A stretch of 64,000 bases of DNA, taken from positions 1 to 64,000 of the forward strand of contig JAJRQZ010000103.1 in assembly GCA_024279935.1 (NCBI GenBank), read 5' to 3'. The position numbers were made by a program, and so were the translations under genes. Positions 45,569 through 52,869 of this stretch are shown in pieces (the first letter of the stretch is position 1; each line of letters starts with the position of its first letter). Source of the DNA: Bacteroidota bacterium (GTDB taxonomy: Bacteria; Bacteroidota; Bacteroidia; Bacteroidales; F082). The notes beneath the pieces are model-generated. The model worked only from the letters and a program-made list of their open reading frames with translations. It ran no database searches and was not told the origin of the DNA.

Positions 45569-46767
45569 TATAACTTACTTTTTTTAGTTTTTTTTTGAAA
45601 AGCGTTGTATGAATGTTTTGTGTGAATAAATTCGTTATTGGCGCCTTTTATTTTCAGTAAAGATAACAACATATAATAAAAGCCTGACGGGATTTTCATC
45701 AATGCCGCAAGTGTTCTCATATTATAAAGATAGAGAGGCGTTGAAACGGCAAAAGTCAGTATGCATAGCAAAAACAGTATTCCCCATTCGACGAACAGCT
45801 CATGGGGCGCAAGAACAAAGTAAACAGCATTTATAAAAATCAACATGCCCAATAGAAGTATCCTTGGGATTAGGATAAACTGGACTGCCTTGTCGAACAG
45901 GTCGATATTGCCCTGTGTGATAAGTGCTTTTGTAGCCGGGACAAAGCTTTTCCCGAAAAAATGCAATTGTGCCGACAGCCACCTCCTGCGCTGGTCTGAG
46001 AAGACCTTTGCATCAGGAACTTTTTCGTCATAAACATAAGCGTCGGGGAGATATTCGATCTTTATTTTTTTGGCAAGCGTCAATACTTCGATTTCCTTGT
46101 CGAAGCCTCCGACAACTTCAACTTTCTCCATCATATCGCAGAAATACGAATATTCAAAAGCCATCGCTGATCCTATCAATGCCGATGAAAGACCTATCAC
46201 GCGATGGCCCTTCCTGAAGATATGGTTGTTGATTTCCTCACTGGCGGCATCGAGGATAGAGTAGGAAGTATCCATGTTTTTGGCAACCCGGTGTGCTTGT
46301 ACAACCGTGTTGCCTGCCGAAAAGGCCTTGTTCACTTTTTTCAGGAAATCTTTTTCCATCAAATTGTCAGCATCGAGAACAATGGCAACGTCATAATCTT
46401 TTTCCAGTGCGCGGAGTGCGGCGTTAATTGCCCTCGACTTTGTGCTGAATTCCAGTTCAACAACAATTAATCTGATATCCAGTATATTAAGTTGGTCAAG
46501 CGTTGATTGCCTAAAACCGTCGGCTACGATGATGACATCGAACAACTCAGGTGGATAGTTTTGTTTCAAAGCCTCGTTGGCCACTTCTACCACAACGGTA
46601 TCTTCTTTGTAACCAGGGATTAATATGGCAAACCGCCTCTGTTTGTCGTCCAAAGGTTTTTTTTGCCTGAAGTTGAACAGTCCGGCTATGGCGAAGAAAA
46701 AAATATAAATTGTCGAGAAGCCGACGATTACAAAAATCAAGTAGTTCAATATATATAGATAATTCAT
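45568..46767 (-). CDS. Membrane family 2 glycosyltransferase, copy 2
   Basis: 399 residues from the ATG at 46767 (a TTG two codons upstream is also open). One N-terminal helix (about 8-30), a GT-A domain with FAILIPGYKEDTVVVEVA, AIVLDADNLM, and the processive-type QRRRW motif in SDQRRRWLSAQLHFF, then C-terminal helices. It is a close paralogue of 47724-48947, as shown by shared EINNHIFRKGHRV and GLSSALIGSAMAFEY. Confidence 0.92.
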   Translation of the reverse strand: MNYLYILNYLIFVIVGFSTIYIFFFAIAGLFNFRQKKPLDDKQRRFAILIPGYKEDTVVVEVANEALKQNYPPELFDVIIVADGFRQSTLDQLNILDIRLIVVELEFSTKSRAINAALRALEKDYDVAIVLDADNLMEKDFLKKVNKAFSAGNTVVQAHRVAKNMDTSYSILDAASEEINNHIFRKGHRVIGLSSALIGSAMAFEYSYFCDMMEKVEVVGGFDKEIEVLTLAKKIKIEYLPDAYVYDEKVPDAKVFSDQRRRWLSAQLHFFGKSFVPATKALITQGNIDLFDKAVQFILIPRILLLGMLIFINAVYFVLAPHELFVEWGILFLLCILTFAVSTPLYLYNMRTLAALMKIPSGFYYMLLSLLKIKGANNEFIHTKHSYNAFQKKTKKSKL

Positions 46768-46778
46768 AGTCAAATATT

Positions 46779-47705
46779 TTACAACATCGGGTTTTCGTGT
46801 ATTTCCTTCGAGAATATATTCCTGATGTTCCAGCCAATGGCCCGGTAATAGGCAAAAAACAACTTAAACTTGCCTTTCAACAGGAATTTAAAAGCATTTT
46901 TCGGGATGGCGACGAACAGTTGATAAAACAAGCCCAAATAAAACTCGCGTCCTTCGATGTTACGGCGCATAAAAACTATGCGGTTTCTGTTCTGATAATA
47001 TATTTTCAATGCGCTCAACCTGCCTGTAGAGACTGATTCCTTGTGATACACGAATGTGCTGCCTATAAAATAGTTTTTATAACCGGCCTTCCTGATCCTG
47101 GCACACCAATCAGCCTCTTCGTAATAGAGGAAGAAGATATACGACATCAGGCCTATTTTCTTGATTACCCTCATAGGGACTATCATTGCCGCCCCGTGAG
47201 CATAAGCAGTTTCCTTATCCTCCTTATATTGGCCTTTGTCCTTTTCCCAGTAACCTATCGAGGCATTGCGCATAGTTATAGGGTTTATGGGAGTGTATCC
47301 GGCGTATTGTATTGTGTCGGGTTGATAATAAAATTTAATCAATGGGCTTGCTGCACCGATATGATGGTTTTTCTCGAGTTTGTTTACCAAAGGTTCCAAA
47401 AAACCCGCTGGAACCTCCACATCGTTGTTCAACAACATAACGTATTCGCCCCTGGCACGCATCAACCCGAAATTGTTGCCTGCCGCAAAGCCGTAGTTTA
47501 TCGGGTTTTCAATGTATATTATATTCGGGTATTTTTCTTTTATTATCGATGGGTCGTCTTCTGTGGAATGATTATCGATTATTATTACCTCAATATTGGG
47601 GTAGGTTATCTTATTCAAGGATTCGATCAAGGCGCAAGTAACATCAGCCTGATTGTAATTAACTGATACTATCGACACTAACGGATATTTATTACTGACA
47701 GGCAC
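46779..47705 (-). CDS. Family 2 glycosyltransferase, rhamnosyltransferase-like, copy 2
   Basis: 308 residues from a GTG start preceded by a G-rich ribosome-binding stretch (AAGGGGGG). No N-terminal helix. PLVSIVSVNYNQADVTCALIE, VIIIDNHSTEDD, YVMLLNNDVEVPAGFLEPLV and FFLYYEEADWCARI are typical of WcaE/rhamnosyltransferase-type GT2 enzymes. Paralogue of 48949-49884. Confidence 0.92.
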   Translation of the reverse strand: MPVSNKYPLVSIVSVNYNQADVTCALIESLNKITYPNIEVIIIDNHSTEDDPSIIKEKYPNIIYIENPINYGFAAGNNFGLMRARGEYVMLLNNDVEVPAGFLEPLVNKLEKNHHIGAASPLIKFYYQPDTIQYAGYTPINPITMRNASIGYWEKDKGQYKEDKETAYAHGAAMIVPMRVIKKIGLMSYIFFLYYEEADWCARIRKAGYKNYFIGSTFVYHKESVSTGRLSALKIYYQNRNRIVFMRRNIEGREFYLGLFYQLFVAIPKNAFKFLLKGKFKLFFAYYRAIGWNIRNIFSKEIHENPML

Positions 47706-47723
47706 ATTTCCCCCCTTCCTTAT

Positions 47724-48947
47724 TTAATTGTGCTTTGTTTCCTCCACATGATCGTGGGTAGTATGCAGAAACTTTTTGCTAGCACCTTTTATCTTAAACA
47801 AGCTTATGAGCATCAACAAGAAGCCATGGGGTATTTTAAGCAATGCGAGAAATGTTTTAGGATTATAAAAACTTCTAGGGATTGAAATAACCAAGCCAAT
47901 GGCAGTCATCACGAATATATCGAGCCATATAGTATAAGATGTTATAAATATTCTACTTATAAAATCAATTGACAATAATGAAAATATGGCGGATACAATT
48001 ACGCTTATGAACAACACACCGGCAAGAATAATGCGCGGAGGCATTATCATTTGTATGACTTTATCGAAATAATCGACATTGCCTTTGGTGAGAAGCTGAC
48101 CCAGGCCGTCGAGGAAATGGCTACGGAAATAATCGAGCTGGGCCGCTATCCACCTTCTGCGCTGATTAACGAAAACATCTGATTTAGAGGTCTTCTCGTC
48201 ATAAATTAGAGCATCGTGTACATATTCGATCTTGTGCTTGTCGCGAATTATCTTTAGTTCGACCTCCTTGTCCTCGCCTACGGAATCGACAGTTGCCATG
48301 GTAGATTTGAACAAATGGTATTCCAGGGCCATGCCTGAGCCGATAAGTGCCGACGAAAGGCCAAACACGCGATGACCTTTCCTGAAGATATGATTATTGA
48401 TCTCTTCGCTCATGGCATCGAGGATGGCAAAGTTGGCATTCAGGTTCTTGGCCGTGCGATGCCCTTGGACGGCAGTAAAGCCTCTTTCAAAAGCCATGTT
48501 CATTTTTGCTATGACGTCAGGTCCCATTACGTTGTCGGCATCCAAGATCATTGCCACGTCATAATTGTCGCCTATGCGCTCCATGCACAAATTAAGAGCC
48601 TTCGACTTTTTGCTTACCTCAAACTCGACCACTTCAACCCTAATGGGAAGTTTTCTTAATTTTTCCAAGGTAGAATCGGAAAATGAATCGGCAACAACTA
48701 TAACATCGTATTTTTCATCAGGGTAATCTTGTTTTGTTGCTTGTTCGGCAACGCTGACTATAACGGCATCTTCTTTATAACCGGGAATCAAAACAGCAAA
48801 TTTCCTGTGTTTGGAAACGGAAACGGTTTTGCGGTTTTTATAAAACAAGCCAGCAAGTGCGAATATAAAAACATAAAGGGAAGCCAGGCCCAGATAAACG
48901 TAGAATACTATTTCGACGCTGTTAATCAGTAATTTAAGTACACCCAT
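47724..48947 (-). CDS. Membrane family 2 glycosyltransferase, copy 1
   Basis: 407 residues. Same plan as 45568-46767: N-terminal helix, FAVLIPGYKEDAVIVSVA, AMILDADNVMG, NQRRRWIAAQLDYF (QxxRW-type motif), and C-terminal helices. The QxxRW motif is typical of processive beta-glycosyltransferases but is not proof of processivity. One base separates it from the GT2 gene upstream. Confidence 0.92.
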   Translation of the reverse strand: MGVLKLLINSVEIVFYVYLGLASLYVFIFALAGLFYKNRKTVSVSKHRKFAVLIPGYKEDAVIVSVAEQATKQDYPDEKYDVIVVADSFSDSTLEKLRKLPIRVEVVEFEVSKKSKALNLCMERIGDNYDVAMILDADNVMGPDVIAKMNMAFERGFTAVQGHRTAKNLNANFAILDAMSEEINNHIFRKGHRVFGLSSALIGSGMALEYHLFKSTMATVDSVGEDKEVELKIIRDKHKIEYVHDALIYDEKTSKSDVFVNQRRRWIAAQLDYFRSHFLDGLGQLLTKGNVDYFDKVIQMIMPPRIILAGVLFISVIVSAIFSLLSIDFISRIFITSYTIWLDIFVMTAIGLVISIPRSFYNPKTFLALLKIPHGFLLMLISLFKIKGASKKFLHTTHDHVEETKHN

Positions 48948-48948
48948 G

Positions 48949-49884
48949 TCAATTTCTTTTTAATTTTGGTATTCCAAAAACTATATCTTTACGGTGTGTG
49001 ATGTTCCACCATACAGCTTTCCAGTAAGCAGCAAACAAGTCGAAGCGTTTACGCATGATGAACCCCAAACTAATCCGCGGCCCTGAAATAAAGTATAAAT
49101 ATAATAAAGTTATCAATCTTTTTAGTCCTTTTGTATTTCTTCTTGCAAACAATATTCTTCCCCTGTTGATATAATAAATCTGAAAAGGGCTGTCTTTAAC
49201 GGTGGAAATGGATTCTTTGTGCAAAACAAGCGATTTGCCCTGGTAATATATCTTATAGCCAGCCTTTTCGATGTGCGCTGCCCAGTCATGTTCTTCGTAG
49301 TACAGGAAGAATACTTCCGTCATCATGCCAACTTTCTCGATTACTTCCATGGATACCAACATGGCGGCGCCGAATATAGAGCCGGTTTGGCAACAGATAT
49401 CATATTGCCCTTTGTCTATTTCGCCGAAACCAATGGCAAAGTTTCTGATGGTTACCATGTTAAATCTTGTAAAGCCGGCAAACTGAAGGGTGTTTTTTGT
49501 GTGGAAGTATTGTATTTTAGGGCTAACCATCGCAATGCCCGCGTCGTTTTCCAGCACTTCCACAAGAGGCTCCAGAAAACCAGGGTCAACTTCTGTGTCG
49601 TTATTGATAAAAAGGATGTATCTGCCCTTGCAGTAGGGCAGGGCCAGGTTATTCCCGCCAGCGAAACCAAGGTTCTTGTCGCTTTTTATTAAATTGATAT
49701 ACGGGAAGTCAAGCCTAAGCCTGTCCGAATCATCGATGGGCGAAGCATTGTCCACAACGAAGACCTCCGTCCTGGGATATGAAATTTTTTCCATTGAACG
49801 GAGAAACTCTGCCGTTACCTCAGTTTGATTATAATTTACGGTTACTACTGAAACTAAAGGTAATTGTATGGCTTTCTTCTCCAT
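48949..49884 (-). CDS. Family 2 glycosyltransferase, rhamnosyltransferase-like, copy 1
   Basis: 311 residues. PLVSVVTVNYNQTEVTAEFL, VFVVDNASPIDD, YILFINNDTEVDPGFLEPLV, FFLYYEEHDWAAHIEKAGYK. Cytosolic GT-A enzyme, probably adding a sugar to the growing repeat. Paralogue of 46779-47705; with the next gene it forms the unit that has been duplicated in tandem. Confidence 0.92.
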   Translation of the reverse strand: MEKKAIQLPLVSVVTVNYNQTEVTAEFLRSMEKISYPRTEVFVVDNASPIDDSDRLRLDFPYINLIKSDKNLGFAGGNNLALPYCKGRYILFINNDTEVDPGFLEPLVEVLENDAGIAMVSPKIQYFHTKNTLQFAGFTRFNMVTIRNFAIGFGEIDKGQYDICCQTGSIFGAAMLVSMEVIEKVGMMTEVFFLYYEEHDWAAHIEKAGYKIYYQGKSLVLHKESISTVKDSPFQIYYINRGRILFARRNTKGLKRLITLLYLYFISGPRISLGFIMRKRFDLFAAYWKAVWWNITHRKDIVFGIPKLKRN

Positions 49885-49896
49885 AATATATATAAT

Positions 49897-51390
49897 TTAT
49901 GTTTTTGTAAATACTGATGTTGGTGTTATGCCCTTGCTTTTTAAATAGTCCCACTCCCTATCGAACTGCTGGGACATGAAAACAAATGCCCAGCTCAGAT
50001 ATATCAGCGGCCCGGTTGGGATTTGGCCCAGTACACCATTACCGTAACTGGCGCCGACTATGCCTGCAAACCCGGCATGGACCGCTCCTAGAATACCTGC
50101 CAGCTCAGGGTTTCTTACCTTGAACAGTATTAGGTAAAAGCCTTTTATCATTATGTACGACAGTATAAATACATGGATAAACAGCCCGACGATCCCAGTT
50201 TCGGCCCATATTTGAACATACCAGCTATCGGTTGCTATTTGAGCAAGGTAGCCTTGTGGCGAAAAACGCTGGCCCCAGTTGCCCGCGCTGCCTACGCCCC
50301 CTCCAAAAGGCTTGTTCGACAAATATTCTTTTAATATGGCCCTGTTTTCCAAACGGACCTGATAAGACGCATCCTCCGTGGGCCTGAAGGCGGTACGCAT
50401 CCTGGCAATTTGATAGTTGCTGTCGCCAATATATGTATGGGCAAAGAAAACATATACAACAGCCATAAGGAATCCTCCGATTATGATGACCCTTAAATTT
50501 TTCCTCAAAATAATATATACTACTCCTCCTATCATGGGCACTATCATTGCACCCCTGGTTCCTGATAGAAACATTCCCCAAAGTCCCAGAAACCCCATTG
50601 TTAGAAAGAAGATCCTATTTCTCATCCCTTTTATGGTTGACGCCACCAACAGGCCAACTACGCCTGCAGCGGCCTGTGCCGCGCCAAATTGCCCGGCGTC
50701 GGAAAAGAATGAGAAGATGCGTAATTTGCCGAGTATTATGTGCGTTACCGCCCCAACGGTGTCAAGCCAGTATTGTTCGGCGGAATCCAAGCCTATGTAT
50801 TCTTGTTTTAAGCCAACCAAGGTTGCGAGTATGGTAAACACCCCCCATAAATACAGGAAGCCCATCATATACCTTATTCTGTTAAAGGTAAACAGGGCAA
50901 TAGGAATTAATAGCATCGAATATAGCGCGACACCCCTCATGGCATAAAACCATGCGGTGCGGCTAAGAGCCTGTGGGTTGCCCAACTGCATTAAGATATA
51001 TAAAAACCAAAAAAACAAAAGATATACTATGTCCCTGTTAATTTGCTGGAAATCAATTCGTACATGGAAATATTTAAAGAAAAACCCAAGAATTGTCACT
51101 ACCATAAACCCATCGATACTAAGCCCCAGGGGCACTCCTTGAATATAACGGGTGAGGCCGATGGCTAAAAAAGCAAATATCAATAAGGTATATATTCCTA
51201 TCGGCGGATTGTTGAACACCCTGTTCAGGAAGAATAAAACAGGCAACATCGCCACAAGCATTACAGCGGTCTTAACACCTCCCTTTGCCATTAATACACC
51301 GGCAATTACGGCAATCATCACCAATATGGCAATAACCAAAGGATGTTCAAGTTTTCGCGCACCGCGCTTTTGCTTTAATGATTCCAACAT
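49897..51390 (-). CDS. O-antigen ligase/polymerase-type membrane protein (Wzy-like)
   Basis: 497 residues with about 11 membrane helices. The Wzy_C-type loop is recognisable: AFRPTEDASYQVRLENRAIL, KPFGGGVGSAGN, ATDSWYVQIWAETGIVGLFIHV. In the locus it is the likely polymerase that joins repeat units at the periplasmic face. A ligase role cannot be excluded, but no other polymerase is present. Confidence 0.88.
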   Translation of the reverse strand: MLESLKQKRGARKLEHPLVIAILVMIAVIAGVLMAKGGVKTAVMLVAMLPVLFFLNRVFNNPPIGIYTLLIFAFLAIGLTRYIQGVPLGLSIDGFMVVTILGFFFKYFHVRIDFQQINRDIVYLLFFWFLYILMQLGNPQALSRTAWFYAMRGVALYSMLLIPIALFTFNRIRYMMGFLYLWGVFTILATLVGLKQEYIGLDSAEQYWLDTVGAVTHIILGKLRIFSFFSDAGQFGAAQAAAGVVGLLVASTIKGMRNRIFFLTMGFLGLWGMFLSGTRGAMIVPMIGGVVYIILRKNLRVIIIGGFLMAVVYVFFAHTYIGDSNYQIARMRTAFRPTEDASYQVRLENRAILKEYLSNKPFGGGVGSAGNWGQRFSPQGYLAQIATDSWYVQIWAETGIVGLFIHVFILSYIMIKGFYLILFKVRNPELAGILGAVHAGFAGIVGASYGNGVLGQIPTGPLIYLSWAFVFMSQQFDREWDYLKSKGITPTSVFTKT

Positions 51391-51432
51391 TCTATAATGA
51401 TTTGTGCCTTAAAATTAATAAAATTCCTTTAT

Positions 51433-52866
51433 TTATTTTTTTAATAACGACTTCCTGATAAAAACACTGAAAAATGAAATACCGCCTGAAAATATATTCC
51501 TGAACCGTAAATCCAATTCTTTATATAAGTAACTGAAACCCACAAATATACCTATTACTGAAAACAGTAATGTGACCACAGCCACTAATTCAAGAATGGT
51601 CAGTTTGGTAAAACCCGACAGTACGCTTATAAAGGTGTCGATACTTTCGACCTGGGTGAACAAAAGCGTAAAACCGGTAATGAACAATACAAAATAATAT
51701 ATTCCGAACACCATTATCCCATCACCTATAATATTGGCTAGTGTCATATAAACTACCTTGATAAAATTTTGCTTGGGCATATTTACGCTGTCCAGGGCAA
51801 CTCCCGTAAGCCTATCGATGGGAAGCAAAAGACCATAGAAGCAAAAGATCCTGAAAATAGTCGCTGTTTGCGCATAATTGCTTCCTCCCAATACGGTAAC
51901 AAACTCCTCGGCGAAAATAAAACAGAATAGCATCACGGGCATGAGCATATAAAGAAGTCCTCCGGCATTTTGATAATACAATCGCTTTACCTCTTTTTTG
52001 TTTCCTTCGATACTTGCCTTCGACATGCCGGGGAAGGCAGTCATGGCATAACTTCTCACGGGAATCTCTATTATCTCGGTAAGCTTTAGCGGTATGCTGT
52101 ATAAAGCGACTGCCGTGGTTCCCAAAAACGGGCTCAAGCCGATGATAAAAGTATCTGCGCTTTTAAGCAAGTTGCTCCCTATCAAGGTGCCGGTCGTATA
52201 TTTCCCGAAATCCAATATCACCTTTATCTTAGCCTTGTTGGCATGAAATATATAACGGATCCCGTCCCAGTTGAACAGCATCGTCAACAATGACGTGAGC
52301 AAGGTTGTAGAAAGGTAAACTATCATTATTTCCAATAACCCATAATTCAGGAAGAAATAGTTGACAACCAAAAACAACATAAATATCCCTACGTTGACTA
52401 TTCTGACCAAGAGGATAAGGTCGAAGCGCAAACGAGCCTGCAATACCGATAGTGAGTTGTTGAAAGGCAGGCTTAAGACGGCATAAATAGGAAACCATTG
52501 GAAAAACAGCGAGAAACCCGAACTGGAAACCGTGTCGCGGAAATAATGATCTATCAGTAAAGTAATTACGATTAGGGAAATTGATGAAATAATATTTATA
52601 GTGTAGTTGGAGCCTATAAGCTGCCTGGCCTCATTTTTTCTTGCCCCCGACAAAAACCTGACCATTGCTGTTCTGGTAATGCCGAACCTGAGCATGTCGA
52701 GAAAGTTTGCCGTTGTCAGGAACAAGACCCATTTGCCGAAATCATCGGTCGGGAGGCTGCGCACCAATACCATAAAACTGAAAAAAGCCAAAACGGCGAC
52801 CAATCCATTATTTGCTAAAGAAAGGAAGTTGTTGTTCTTTAGTATTTTAGTTAACAGATTCCCCAA
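51433..52866 (-). CDS. Polysaccharide flippase (Wzx-like)
   Basis: 477 residues, about 12-14 membrane helices, MATE/MOP-type flippase: NNGLVAVLAFFSFMVLVRSL..FGKWVLFLTTANFLDMLRFGI at the N-terminus is the classic polysaccharide-export start. The start is TTG; a good AAGGAGG lies eight bases upstream, inside the end of the previous gene, and the next Met (33) would cut the first helix. It should flip the lipid-linked repeat unit across the inner membrane. Confidence 0.9.
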   Translation of the reverse strand: MGNLLTKILKNNNFLSLANNGLVAVLAFFSFMVLVRSLPTDDFGKWVLFLTTANFLDMLRFGITRTAMVRFLSGARKNEARQLIGSNYTINIISSISLIVITLLIDHYFRDTVSSSGFSLFFQWFPIYAVLSLPFNNSLSVLQARLRFDLILLVRIVNVGIFMLFLVVNYFFLNYGLLEIMIVYLSTTLLTSLLTMLFNWDGIRYIFHANKAKIKVILDFGKYTTGTLIGSNLLKSADTFIIGLSPFLGTTAVALYSIPLKLTEIIEIPVRSYAMTAFPGMSKASIEGNKKEVKRLYYQNAGGLLYMLMPVMLFCFIFAEEFVTVLGGSNYAQTATIFRIFCFYGLLLPIDRLTGVALDSVNMPKQNFIKVVYMTLANIIGDGIMVFGIYYFVLFITGFTLLFTQVESIDTFISVLSGFTKLTILELVAVVTLLFSVIGIFVGFSYLYKELDLRFRNIFSGGISFFSVFIRKSLLKK

Positions 52867-52869
52867 TGG

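Noticed and set aside
47043-47666. A 207-codon plus-strand frame opposite a GT2 gene
   Set aside because: Lies within the antisense of a clear glycosyltransferase and shows no domain.
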